A DNA stretch of 64,000 nt from Wolfiporia cocos (lineage: Eukaryota; Basidiomycota; Agaricomycetes; Polyporales; Phaeolaceae). The notes under the pieces were generated by a model that saw nothing but the letters and a program-made list of their open reading frames with translations, ran no database searches and was not told the DNA's origin. Shown one piece after another: positions 24,201-32,933 of this stretch (position 1 is the stretch's first letter; each line of letters starts with the position of its first letter). The stretch covers positions 2,852,001-2,916,000 of the forward strand of contig JACCLO010000008.1 of the NCBI GenBank assembly GCA_029448655.1, in the 5' to 3' direction. A program made the position numbers and the translations under genes.

Positions 24201-24989
24201 GGGCCATACAAAGTCACCAAGAAAGTCGGACATGGAGCATACGAACTGGACTTGCCCGCGGACATGCGAGGCATATACCCCGTATTTAACGAAGTCCTAC
24301 TACTACCGTATCATGCTCCGGCTTTCCCCAATCAGAACCATAACGAACGGACGGAAGGCAATGACGCTCGCAGGCCTCTCAGGATCCTCGCATCCAGGGA
24401 AGACCGAGGGCGAGTCGAGCTGGAAGTCGAATGGTCTGATGGGACAACGACATGGGAAAGGAAACGCGGATTGACTCCCTGGCAGGATTTGATAACCAAA
24501 TACTTCGAAGAAAGACCAACCGCTCCAGGCCACCAGTGGAAAAACAGGCATACTGAGTGGAACCCGGAGTGGGAAGACTTCGAGAAGAAATCCATCGCCA
24601 TGGGACTCAGGCAAAACCCGAACGAGTTCATCATCCACGACGACGTAGACATCGAATTATTGAAGGATGCGAAAATTCCCTTCTACATCTACCCGAAACA
24701 ACTCGTCGCCAGAAACTTTTGGTTTTGCAATCCCAAAACTCGTGTAATACAATATGGAATACAAGTGGGACAATGCATAGAATCCACGATACCCAACAAC
24801 CCGGGTTGGATCTATCCCGTACAGTATACCATACAGATGGCAAATCCACACATCTGTCAGAAACACGAGCACGACCACCCATGTCATATTGACCAAAACT
24901 TCTGCAAAGTGATTGCTGGGCGTGGGGACACGCAGCTAGAAGAGGGGGTACTGTCACAAGCCGATTACTTTCGCCTAGCTAGTGACTAG
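18255..24989 (+). CDS. A2 Gag-dUTPase-Pol polyprotein
   Basis: Single 2244-residue ORF; the start is the ATG at 18255 (MAAQPHNL). In order: Gag, with a capsid-like region around residues 335-545; an atypical zinc motif CX2CX11CX5H near 567-588; an acidic linker; a dUTPase domain at about 797-935 with all five motifs (GAAGYDL, RIAPRSGLALK, VVDEDYTG, YGDRIAQF, RGTQGFGSTG); an aspartic protease with DSG at about 974. RT follows from about 1180, with YLDD near 1320, then RNase H (about 1460-1560). Integrase has a zinc motif HPG..H..CIKC at about 1688-1723 and D-D-E near 1767/1810/1846. A chromodomain-like segment (EVEWSDGTTTWERKRG) lies near 2050, and then about 155 unrecognised residues. Gag and Pol are fused with no frameshift. 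The last 12 codons are in the 3' LTR. Confidence 0.96.
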   Translation: MAAQPHNLDYIRDPQPPHQFTAQTPADVPLPTSIDPFRPGQWVNYQVHGLPDDFALLSVADSIHAPRQNIEVAPVHTETIGEARPARSLAYGASVEDQGPGIERLEQAFQMAKEQSNTVRAGSQLAHIDSPLAMQWAFPPNPTTADFGARCQQVVQAMVAVGTWSREMGARFLREAQRLQADALQAGDAASLHSQAPPPVRTPVSQAESRFRPVENWVRSVHMHSPQRTPRGSRPLPTPPTRGNSRQTNPFLPGYTPPVLTAPAPVRPDTFAQAVRPPPTHDMFGNPVLTQNAPVNTWGAAPLQGTRASMWRPMKPASSQWDAYSVLPEPQPDPRYKSKVREPEAFTGTGFTDWYMRLQLYIDDNAPILFTDSKKVGAAISLIRGPKVDAWVTAFTREHYLGGQWRISWQRFVWELHQKFDDPDLEKKAAVAAERLTMTLGKGEEYFQELERLLGEAKYDRENQVVHSWVTRAIPKDIYSSVHQAFVAATVNDKSQRGYNVQIPEDYESWKQAILRTDNAMRRLRDEEKLRSSRGTTDKGKERAKPERAPRAEPTAEERANLLKRKCHSCSKTQAEAPGKGCTKTSWHQPNWRPKTNTTPAASGSGTQRTRQAIAGNEAPTVLSEIPQEDFVRMVAAWAKENPDAAKEAGFAPTQVSPSPSNRFSVLEVEEPVNSKKSDSAATENDEPVDGLYGLETGAPILEPVSVLLASVESDVDDDDGASTCSDDSFVTALEAPPTGAWREANTVLNSSNANVTYVPMDVDPVVTPDVEMADASGATKKSEKKVRRRRVKKRTVTLDIYLDHPRAIPPERKSEGAAGYDLYSAEEVVVPNGKRITVDTGIKIRMPAGVYGRIAPRSGLALKGVDVEGGVVDEDYTGRIKVILNNQTGTDYQVEYGDRIAQFILECNMTPNTKIVKSIRETTRGTQGFGSTGEKLRGSVVVIQTGKRGKQIEVPITLHRPDGRALFTKALIDSGSTGSVISKSYVEEHRLEQIPLDRPIKLFNADGSTNSMGLMTHYVELQMQIDTHLETRKFHVTELSSADIFLGFDWLEDHNPSIDWKKRRITFSCDCEHEQIEDGDHVYYIFADAWIRNRDECRADIAERVRATKATEIAIATGKTTEAKAFEEVVPEYLHEFKDVFEEKEFDTLPERRPWDHAIELLPNSEPYAGKIYALSPREQEALDDFLEEQLRTGRIRPSKSPWGAPFFFVKKKDGKLRPIQDYRKLNQMTKKNKYPLPLITELLNKLKRAKYFSKLDIRWGYTNVRIKEGDEEKAAFITNRGLYEPLVMFFGMCNAPGTFQTLMNDIFRDLVLTGKVIVYLDDILIFTENQKEHREILRKVLLVLRQNKLTCKPEKCEFEKSEVEYLGHIISHGEIRMDPAKVAAVAEWPAPRNKKEVQSFIGFANFYRRFIPKFSMVARPLINLTKDGEWQWGVTEQECFDKLKNIFVTAPVLGIPNDDDPFRIEADSSDFATGACLMQNQDGIWKPIAYHSKTLLPAERNYEIYDRELLAIMRALDEWRHFVMGAKHPVEVLTDHKNLEYFKTPQKINPRQARWMTELAEYDLQLVHIPGKTNGRADGLSRRGDHDDNKDHLEGQIVLKEHLFAKDSAERLRSSFYTLPHGITHEEVKERVKAEAALYDKEVVEGSVETAEDGLRYRRGKLIIPRDEELIGKIISSFHDTVSAGHPGTENTYTAVHRSYWWPKMRNDIRQYVKACIKCQRAKPDRSKRAAPLNPNPTPAHNWENISVDMITGLPVSKGRDAIIVVVDMKSKDYIAVPTTTRLTAEGWANIFIDKVYAQHGLPKKVFSDRGPQFVSDFIKDVYRRLGIEGNPSTAFHPQTDGQTERMNQELEVYLRLFINDTHTNWPDLLPLAAFAYKCHVHSSTGYSPFYLTHGYHPFTGVEAPELEEGVGTAKDWVEHMHEVSQTASKNLEKAKLRMKEYYDRKRTNPHEYNEGDMVWVDGRNINMGNPTKKLDSKRYGPYKVTKKVGHGAYELDLPADMRGIYPVFNEVLLLPYHAPAFPNQNHNERTEGNDARRPLRILASREDRGRVELEVEWSDGTTTWERKRGLTPWQDLITKYFEERPTAPGHQWKNRHTEWNPEWEDFEKKSIAMGLRQNPNEFIIHDDVDIELLKDAKIPFYIYPKQLVARNFWFCNPKTRVIQYGIQVGQCIESTIPNNPGWIYPVQYTIQMANPHICQKHEHDHPCHIDQNFCKVIAGRGDTQLEEGVLSQADYFRLASD
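24938..24948 (+). promoter_or_regulatory. A2 polypurine tract
   Basis: AGAAGAGGGGG immediately upstream of the 3' LTR is the plus-strand primer. It is also translated in the polyprotein (LEEGVL). Confidence 0.8.
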
Positions 24990-25324
24990 AGCCTGAACCC
25001 TTATCTTATCTAAGCGCGCGCCTAAGCAGTCACGTGCAAGACCCCGAACACCCTACCACGTGCTACCAGCCCCCCGGACACCCTGTGCCGCGTACCTACA
25101 CCCATTATAGGGTTTACCATAGTATCGGACTCTCAGCTTACGTAATAACTATACAGCAGCCAAACAATGTACAAACAGTAGAATAGCATATATACTGGCC
25201 GACGAGCAGGGTAGCACCCCAGACTCGTCTTGGCCTTATACGCCTTGAGTAGCCTCAGACTAGGATTGCGCTGAAACGCGAGTAACAATCCCCTGAGTAG
25301 TTGCTTGAAGTGTTGCTTGTGTCA
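24952..25324 (+). repeat. A2 3' LTR
   Basis: 373 bp; the one difference I see from the 5' LTR is near its start (gattac versus gatttc). It contains the Gag-Pol stop codon at 24987-24989. Confidence 0.95.
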
Positions 25325-25931
25325 GAATCTGTCGAATCAGATAGAGAAGCTGGGTACTTGGCAGGAGATTCGGTGCCACCAGCAGCACCGATTGGAGCTG
25401 CCTGCATGGTAAGATCCTCTGGAGTGACATCTTCCAGGGCTGCTTCAGTCTTGGCCGTCTTGGGCTTGCAAATGTGATTGCGGTGCCAGTTTGAGTAAAT
25501 CCGAATCGCAACTTCATTGGCCTTCCAGGAGCCAGTGCAGTATCGTAGCTCACCAAAAGCCTTCTCCATTCGTGTATAAAACATTTGAGGGGTGTGCGAG
25601 TCGATATGCTGATCCCAGGTATCCGACGCAACCCCGAGCTGGAGCATATAGTTGAACAGGTCTCGGGCAGCTTTGGAGATCTCGTCAATGCGATTTTGCG
25701 ACACACAGACACCATCAGCATCTGTCAGAAACTCCCACTGCCAGCTGGCTTTTGTGGAGTTGTCTAGTGAGCCGTCAATGCTAAAAGTGGTGCAGCGATG
25801 CTCCCTGTAGCTTGTCCGGTCTTTCTTGAACCAAAACCTGACTTTATCGTAGTCTCTCTGCTCAAGAGGTGGGAGCTGATCAGAACTCCCCGCCTGAGGG
25901 ATTTCGACGTGAGGTTTGTAGGGGTCGCCCT
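25325..25931 (-). pseudogene. unrecognised single-ORF gene, split by two insertions
   Basis: A protein-like frame (motifs VRFWFKKDRTSYREHRC, ASWQWEFL, WDQHIDSHTPQMF) is bounded on both sides by mobile elements. Collapsing the A2 duplication continues the frame for about 38 codons at 17110-16991, ending at a stop inside repeat D1. Collapsing the foldback insertion (25932-28173) continues it upstream about 13 codons to an ATG at 28214-28212, with an in-frame stop just before. The apparent start inside the foldback arm is an artefact. I know no family for it, and its function is unknown. Confidence 0.6.
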
Positions 25932-26035
25932 GTAGAGTTTCAGTCAACTATCTTAATCTGCCAACTGCCCTTCACTTAAGAAATCGCAGTTGCAAGCTAG
26001 GTTTGCATGCAAATTAATCTACTGTGACAATAAAA

Positions 26036-26122
26036 TGGTACATCCGGATTTCGAACCAAGGACCTTAGCACAAATGAGAATAAGAACATCACAGCATAAT
26101 TAGCCCACTGAGCCATAGTGAC
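26036..26122 (-). ncRNA. tRNA-like Pol III unit, left arm of copy i
   Basis: Degenerate: the B-box region reads ggttcgaaatcc and the A-box region GGCTCAGTGGGC. A TTTT run follows the ACCA end. Confidence 0.5.
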
Positions 26123-26158
26123 AACAGTTACCTTTGACCAATCAAAATATATATAACG

Positions 26159-27700
26159 TGTCACAAATCTCACTTTTGTGACCGCTCATCCCAACGCTAA
26201 CTCCCACTACCCACTCCTATAGCCAAACGTAGTCGTCCCAGAGGGTCACCACTCCCTCAAGATGGGTTCACGTAGTAAGGCAGGAGTCTAAGGAGTAGCA
26301 GACGTTGCACACAGGGGTAGAGAGGTGTAAGACTGGGATTAACCCATGAGATACAATGAGAAGTCTGAGGAGAACGCCTCAGACTCTCTGGCTTATATAC
26401 ATGCAAGCGAGCATTGACTATCAAGGCTGCCCTAAAGCAACGTGGCCTGTGCGCACGCGCCTACCAAAGCGCTAAGTACTAACTCTAAATGCTTACATAT
26501 ACACATCACGTGACTACGCGGGGATCTTATCTATGTTTCTAGGATACGCGCCGGAACTTATCTAAATGGTCACATGAGTTTGGAGTGCGTACCACGCTGT
26601 AACGTCCCTCAACGCTCCATGACGCCCGCTGAGGGCCTATAGGTCGCGTTTTCGTGACATTACCCCCTCCTCTAGTTTCGTCGTCCCGACGAAGATCTTG
26701 CCCACCCCTCCATGGAGTAGTAGTCGCTGTTGTGGCGCACCGGGTTTGACAATACTGGGGGCCCAGAATAGCTGACCACCCTGTTCTTGAATATCCAGCG
26801 TAAGGTGCTAGAGCTCGACGTTCTTTCTTCATCTTGTTTCCGCTATCTTGTGTGTGACCTGCCGATGCGGGGTTAGACCAACCTTGGTCCTTCACATACC
26901 CGCTAAGGTCTCTCTAGTGTGTCTTCCCGCCACCCAGACGCGCAGTACCTATAGTACGTACCGCTAGTGCGCCCGCTATCTGTGTTAAGAGGGTGGACTT
27001 ATTGCCTGTTTCATTCCGTCGTTGGTACCGGCGCCTAAGGATAACGCCATGGCAACGCTTGTGTGGGGGCTGGCATACGACTGCCGACCTCTCTTCAAGA
27101 GGTTGCCCCGCCGCGTCACCGTACCTAAACGTAGAAAACCCTCGGCCCAAGCGCGAAGTTCATCAGCGCAGGGGGGAGGTAAAATAGACTTCTCATTATG
27201 TCACAAATCTCACTTTGTGACCGCTCTGCCTCAACGCTAACGCCCATATCCTAGCTCCAACGTCTAACTAGTCGTCTCAGAGGGGGACCCAATCCCTCAT
27301 GTCGAGTTCACATAGTAAGACCAGAGTCTAAGTAGAGGAGACGTCGCACAAGAGGTAGTAGAGTGGTGTAAGACTGGGATTAACCCATGAGATACAATGA
27401 GAAGTCTGAGGAGAACGCCTCAGACTCTCTAGCTTATATACATGCAAGCGAGCATTGACTATCAAGGCTGCCCTAAAGCAACGTGGCCTGTGCGCACGCG
27501 CCTACCAAAGCGCTAAGTACTAACTCTAAATGCTTACATATACACATCACGTGACTATGCGGGGATCTTATCTATGTTTCTAGGATACGCGCCGGATCTT
27601 ATCTATATGGTCACATGAGTTTGGAGTGCGTACCACGCTGTAACGTCCCTCAACGCTCCATGACGCCCGCTGAGGGCCTATAGGTCGTGTTTTCGTGACA
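26159..27700 (-). mobile_element. short non-autonomous LTR retrotransposon NL2 (TRIM-like)
   Basis: LTRs are at 26159-26659 (501 bp) and 27199-27700 (502 bp), with a 539-bp interior and the duplication taacg at 26154-26158 and 27701-27705. Orientation is set by the purine tract (GGAGGGGG on the minus strand, about 26663-26675). The leader (about 27120-27185) resembles NL1. The interior has no gag or pol. The LTRs are nearly identical over about 330 bp but clearly diverged over the roughly 170 bp that corresponds to U5. Confidence 0.92.
27186..27197 (-). other. NL2 self-primer binding site
   Basis: On the minus strand AATGAGAAGTCT lies one base after the 5' LTR (27199-27700). It is exactly complementary to the LTR segment at 27396-27407, which lies 33 nt downstream of TATATAAG (27440-27433). 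Confidence 0.75.
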
Positions 27701-27960
27701 TAACGCAAATTTTACACACAATTTCCGCAAATCATCAAGGCAACTAACTGCTACAACAAGCTTAAAGAAATCAATGATAGCGGTAGCTTGATTTACCATG
27801 CCTGACCTGGGGCAACTCACAATGGGAAAGCTGAACACACTGGAATCACAGGTCTTGAGAGGCAGATTCATTTGTATTTGTGTTATGGAAGATGTTAAAC
27901 TGCGAAAATGAAGTTTACAAAATACTCTATATATTTCCTAAAAGTGTGTAGACACCAGTT

Positions 27961-28047
27961 GCACTGTAGCTCAGTTGGCTAATGTATGCTGCAATGCTCT
28001 TATTCTCATTTGTGCTAAGGTCCTTGGTTCGAATCCTGGATGTACCA
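27961..28047 (+). ncRNA. tRNA-like Pol III unit, right arm of copy i
   Basis: A box TAGCTCAGTTGG and B box GGTTCGAATCC match Pol III consensus. The unit ends ACCA followed by TTTT. D-stem pairing is poor, so it is tRNA-derived rather than a normal tRNA. Confidence 0.6.
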
Positions 28048-28214
28048 TTTTATTGTCACAGTAGATTAATCTGCCGCAGCTAGCAGATTAATCTGCATGC
28101 AAACCTAGCTCGCAACTGCAATTTCTTAAGCGAAAGGCAGTTGGCAGATTAAGATAATTGACTGAAGTCCCTCTCGCCCCGGCCATCTAGAGCGCCCCTT
28201 AAATTGTTTTGCAT

Positions 28215-29021
28215 GTAAACAAAATAACGAAGTGTTTAATAGATATTCAGTGATCATTGAGTAAACGAAACGTACTGCAGAGACTTCAAGCGGTCCAAGA
28301 TCTCACCAAGCAAATTCCTGAAAGCAAGCTCAGTCAAATATGTGTGCATGATGACTATAAACTCACACATAGTTATCGTTCACAGTCTGCAGATTTTAAA
28401 CATCCTGCTCAATGGTACTTAATTTGTCGAGTACGCGATGGTTCATTTTTGTTAACATTTCGAACGAAGCTCCTGCAACGTTGTGATTCTGTGTGAACGC
28501 CCACTTAACAAGCATGCAGATAATGTGAGTGGCTGTGGAATACATGACTGGGAAGAAGCTCACATTCAAAGTAGACGATCCCTCCCATATGTCATGCTGT
28601 GGTGTTGAGCGACTGCTGACAGGAAAGGAGTAGAGGGGACTTCAGAGGACACTGTAGCATAGCCAGTGCTGTATTCAGGCACCATAGAGTGAGAACAAGG
28701 TGGAGGTTGCAAGGAGCTACGCAGCAGTTCTGGGTCGAAATCGTGAGAAGCCATCTGTGTCGTAGCATGGGTATTAGAACGCCGCCGAGGGTATACGTCT
28801 GGGAGAAGAGACAGCAAACAAGAGGGGAAATCCTCCGTGGACTGAGAATAGTTAGAAGGCATGATTTTGTGCCTATTCGTGATGGGATAGGTGCACAGAG
28901 ATGGGGGGCAGAGAGAAAACGGGACAAGGTTTGTAGAAGCCCTGCATGCATCATTGAATCAAGTGTAGTGGCACAGGTGCTTATTCTCTCTCTGTCTAGT
29001 CGAATACTCTACATTTCAGAG
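28215..29021. other. region upstream of the split gene; no supported gene
   Basis: A minus-strand 98-codon Ser/Pro-rich frame (28566-28862) looks mildly protein-like, but it has no recognised domain and overlaps other open frames. It could be a distal exon or a neighbouring gene, and I cannot decide. Confidence 0.3.
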
Positions 29022-31915
29022 TACAGTTGACTATCTAGTAATGCATTAGCTAGTAATGCATATGATCTCATAATGCATAGCCTGAGCCGGGGACCGATCT
29101 CGTCCCCAAGGTGTTATGCATAAATTTCTGATATTGCATAATGCATGCCCAAAGTTGGGGTTATGCATTATTAGATTTGCTATATTTGGTAATTTAGTGC
29201 TCGCATGTGCAGTGTGACTTCGTCAGCTCTCGCCATCATGCCTGTAGATGACTGGAAGCGCAAACCGCGCCCTGCAAAGAAGCCCTATGCCCATCCTACT
29301 GCTAAGGAAAAGCCACCAAAAGCCACCAGAGAGCCTAGGTCTTCAGCAGTCAAGCCACTGAAATATGCACGAAGCAATCTCACTCTTCATGATTGGCTCA
29401 TCATTGTCAAGTACTTTGACCAACACCAACCCATGACACAAGGTGAAGTGGTCAAATACTTTGCAAACCAGAAAGAAGGTGCCCTTCTTTTTGATCAGTC
29501 ATCACTGTCCCAGCATCTTTCCAAGAAGGGAAGGGCAGAAGATCAGGCACGTCTTAATTCAACACCAACAGCACTCTCGTACAAGCGGACAAGAGCTGTT
29601 ACAAGACCTGATGTCGAGCATGCTCTTGTAATTTGGGTTGAGCGTATGGAAAAGAAGGGTGAACTTGTATCAGGGCCGATGCTCATGTCAAAGCATGAGA
29701 CTTTTGAGGAGTGGATGAATGTCCTGCAAGAAGAGAGGATGCATAGCGATGGATGGATTCCACCGTTCTGTAAAGCGTCTGTTATACTTCATTATATGGT
29801 GGTTAACATCAATCTAATGAATGCTTTGATAGGTATGGTCTATGAGAAATTAGGCGGCACGGAGAGGCAGGTTCTGTGGACCTCAAGGCAGTTGAGAAGG
29901 AGCGGCAACGGAATATCACAATTTATAATAACAAGCAGCCTAAGGACAACCTCAATATTGATGAGTCAAGCTTATTTGGGAAGTAAGTCGCTGGTTCTAG
30001 CAATCCAATACATCGACTCACTGACATCTTGTTTGTCATAGAGCTCCTCCTGACCGTGGTCTAGCTACTAAGCAGATGTCAGGAAAAAAAGCGAATAAGG
30101 AGCGGCTCACAGTTGCATTCATGTGCAGTGCAACTGGTGAGAAATTCCCTCTCTTTTTCATTGGCAAGTCAAAGCAACCTCGCTGCTTTGGTAAACGGTC
30201 ACCGAAGGATCAAGGTTTTTACTATCGGAACAACAAAACATTATGGATGACTTCTGAGCTTTTCGAAGAGTAAATTATCTGTATTGACACCGTAAATGGA
30301 GTCTCATTTCTTACTATTTACAGGTTCATCAAGTTCTATGACAGCTATTTTCGCAGCCAAAATCGACACGTCAACCTATGGGTTGACAATTTCAGCGGAC
30401 ATGAGATCCGATACAAACCCACAAATATTGACATCATATTCTTTGCACCTAACATGACCTCCTTTGTCCAACCGCTTGATGCTGGTGTGATACGGTGCTT
30501 CAAGGCACATTATCGCCGCACATTCTGCAAGTGTGCAATCGAGCAGGATGAGGCAGGAGAAGATGAAATCTACAAGATTAATCAGCTTGAGATTATGTTG
30601 TTGGCGAAAGCAGTATGGGATGCCATAACGCCCGAAACAATTGTCAACTGCTGGAGGCATGCTTTTCAGTTGGATTGGGAAAGGTGCATCATCACACACT
30701 CACATATTATTACCTGCTGAGCGATCTAACACCAGACCTAGTATGAACGTTGACACACCGATCGCACAGCCTCTGCCACCCTCCTCCATTCAGAATCCAG
30801 AGGCCTGGAAGATCCTCCGAGCATTTGCAAGTGGTGAAATCCCTTCAATGCCACTTGCCGAAGAGCATCTGAAGCACTGTCTGGGCAACACATACCAGTT
30901 TTCGGACTGGAAGATAGCATTTGATGCTATCTTCGCTGCCAAGGAGGATAGCATGGCAGCCGCTGCCACAATTGAGGACCTGGCATGTGCTGCAGGCTCC
31001 TCTCATATCTCAAGGCATAACTCACTCACCTTGATCGCACCCCTCCCAGGCGCTGCAACATCTTCGACTTCTCGTCCCTCCCTCCCTCAGCTTGTTCAGC
31101 TAGAGACTGACTTAATGGCCTCAGTCGATGAGCTGCAGAAGTGGAAGTGTGTGTGAGGTACACGCCTAACACTCGAGGAGCTTTTGAATCCGATCAAGGA
31201 GCGGGAGGTCAGCGATCATGCCATCATGGTCAGCGACGAGGAGATCATTGCTGAGGCTCAGCGACTAGTGGGATCTGGCCAGACTAGCAGCACCAAAAAT
31301 GATGCAGTCGAGGCTATTGAGGATCAAGACAACAACGAAGAGGATATAGAACCTACCATAACATCGCGCGAGGGTATAGGGCTGTGCCGCAAGCTTGAAT
31401 AGCTCTGTCCTCAGTTTGCAGAAGCTGAGGGCGTCTCGGTACTTGTTCTCCAGCAGCAGCTGCGGAAGCTACGAGCCCATTTGCATCACATTAGCCTTGC
31501 TTCACAAAAGCAGAGCACGCTAGATAGGTACTGGCAGGATGTCACGGATTATTCTGTAACACACTAATATCGCCCCCTCCCTGGGTCGAACTCAGGAGTT
31601 CATAGATGTTTGTCACATGATGTGGACGTGGTAGTGTAGCGGATAACATGTACTCGTACAACGGTACGTCTGGTCACGTGATATGGCTGACTAATACGGT
31701 CACAATACATAGTGCGCATGGCCCCTTACTTTAGGGCCAGTACTTACAGTAGTAGTGTGCATGACTCATGTATATAAGCCTGCGACTGGAAGGACTTCAG
31801 TCAATTATCTTAATCTGCCAACTGCCCTTTGCTTAAGAAATCGCAGTTGCGAGCTAGGTTTGCACGCAGATTAATCTGCTAACTGCGGCAGATTAATCTA
31901 CTGTGACAATAAAAT

Positions 31916-32004
31916 GGCACATCCCAGATTCGAACCAAGGACCTCAGCGCAGATGAGAATAACAGCATCGCAGCGTAATTAGCCGACTGAGCCATTGTGG
32001 CAAC
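31916..32004 (-). ncRNA. tRNA-like Pol III unit, left arm of copy ii
   Basis: B box GGTTCGAATC and A box TGGCTCAGTCGG read outward. A TTTT run follows the 3' end. Confidence 0.58.
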
Positions 32005-32292
32005 AGGTACCATTGACCAATTAAAATATATATAACACAAATTTTACACACAATTTTCGCAAATCATCAAGGCAACTAACTGCTCCAACAAGCATACAGA
32101 AATCAATGATAGTGGTAGCTTGATTTACCATGCTTGACCTGGAGCAACTCACCATGGGAAAGCTGAATACACTGGAATCACAGGTCTTTAGAGGCAGATT
32201 CATTTGTATTTGTGTTATGGAAGATGTTAAACTGCGAAAATGAAGTTTACAAAATACTCTATATATTGCTTAAAATGGGGGCAACACCAGTT

Positions 32293-32378
32293 GCACCGTA
32301 GCTCAGTTGGCTAATTACGCTGTGATGCTGTTATTCTCATTTGTGCTAAGGTCCTTGGTTCGAATCTGGGATGTACCA
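32293..32378 (+). ncRNA. tRNA-like Pol III unit, right arm of copy ii
   Basis: A box TAGCTCAGTTGG at 32299-32310, B box GGTTCGAATC at 32357-32366, ACCA end and TTTT at 32379-32382. Confidence 0.6.
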
Positions 32379-32933
32379 TTTTATTGTCACAGTAGATTAA
32401 TCTGCCGCAGTTAGCAGATTAATCTGCGTGCAAACCTAGCTCGCAACTGCGATTTCTTAAGCGAAGGGCAGTTGGCAGATTAAGATAATTGACTGAAACT
32501 CTACACGACTGAGGTCTTACTACCTCAGTCTTGATATCATCATCTTAGGGGTGAGTCCCTACAGCCACTCTCTGAACCTCTGCATGCTAGACTGGCAGTC
32601 GACGCTACTCCTTAGTTACCGTCTACCTTGGGTCGTCTATCAACACCCATCCAGTCGCCCACAACCTTAGACGTTAGGTCTTGTAGAGGAGGGGCATTAG
32701 TTCGTACGTCACAGAATCTGTGACACAGGATAGCATAGATGGTAGTAGTCCGGCAGATGTATAGTGGCACTCAATGCGATATTGATGTGACAGATCATGA
32801 CACACCTGCACAGGGAAGTCACATATGATCACAATGAGTCACACTATGTAACAGATTTGATCGCGCATACCATCTCATAATGCATAGCAAAATCCAGGGA
32901 CTGACGGTATGCATTACTAGATAGTCAACTGTA

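Larger units (their letters stand above)
17111..25324 (+). mobile_element. complete gypsy family A element, copy A2
   Basis: The 8214-bp element has two 373-bp LTRs (17111-17483 and 24952-25324) that differ, as far as I can see, at one base. The duplication gaatc is at 17106-17110 and 25325-25329. It has a self-primer site at 17485-17495, a 771-nt leader, one intact 2244-codon ORF and a purine tract before the 3' LTR. Near-identical LTRs and an intact ORF suggest a recent, possibly active insertion. The chromodomain-like segment places it with chromoviruses (family knowledge). It interrupts the gene at 25325-25931. Confidence 0.97.
25932..28173. mobile_element. tRNA-armed foldback element, copy i (with nested NL2)
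   Basis: The ends GTAGAGTTTCAGTC and (inverted) GAGGGACTTCAGTC match four other copies. The near-duplication tcgccc(t/c) lies at 25925-25931 and 28174-28180. Each arm has a tRNA-like unit pointing outward (26036-26122 minus, 27961-28047 plus). Without NL2 and its duplication it is about 695 bp. It sits between the second codon block and the N-terminus of the gene at 25325-25931. Confidence 0.85.
31789..32504. mobile_element. tRNA-armed foldback element, copy ii
   Basis: 716 bp, the same length as copy v. The duplication cgactg is at 31783-31788 and 32506-32511. Inverted arms of about 240 bp run from the ends inward through a tRNA-like unit. It inserted just downstream of the TATA box of the host LTR, splitting that LTR's initiation hairpin. 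Confidence 0.92.
31540..32725 (+). mobile_element. solo LTR, NL-like family, inside the pogo transposase
   Basis: TGTCACGG...CTGTGACA is flanked by cagga at 31535-31539 and 32726-32730. Without the nested foldback element it is about 463 bp. It has TATATAAG (31771-31778) followed, after removal of the foldback element, by the hairpin arms GACTGAGG and CCTCAGTC, the NL-type layout. Confidence 0.88.
29238..32764 (+). pseudogene. pogo-family transposase (CENP-B-like HTH plus DDE)
   Basis: Reconstructed exons run from ATG 29238 to 29776, 29833-29982, 30042-30269, 30324-30683 and 30736-31539, then 32731-32764 after the nested LTR. Introns of 52-59 bp have GT-AG ends. N-terminal helix-turn-helix regions (LTLHDWLIIVKYF, SSLSQHLSKKGR) are followed by a DDE core: NIDESSLFG, LWVDNFSGH and FVQPLDAGVIRCF supply the three acidic residues. 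The tail has a PCNA-box-like motif QSTLDRYW, known in pogo transposases. Three in-frame stops (TGA 29843, TGA 31154, TAG 31400) are each one C-to-T change from CGA or CAG, so it is inactive. Confidence 0.88.
29024..32931 (+). mobile_element. pogo-type (Tc1/mariner) DNA transposon
   Basis: The terminal inverted repeat CAGTTGACTATCTAGTAATG at 29024 is matched in inverse at 32931. TA is duplicated at 29022-29023 and 32932-32933. Repeated TTATGCAT/ATGCATAA motifs lie in both subterminal regions and are likely transposase-binding sites (inference). It carries a decayed transposase and a nested solo LTR (31540-32725) that itself carries a foldback element. Confidence 0.9.

Noticed and set aside
25932..25947. 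Start of the 230-codon minus-strand frame inside the foldback arm
   Set aside because: The start is a non-ATG codon within the inverted arm; the true N-terminus lies across the insertion at 28214.
27961..28047. Functional host tRNA gene
   Set aside because: Boxes A and B are good, but D-stem and acceptor pairing are poor and all copies are inside a mobile element.
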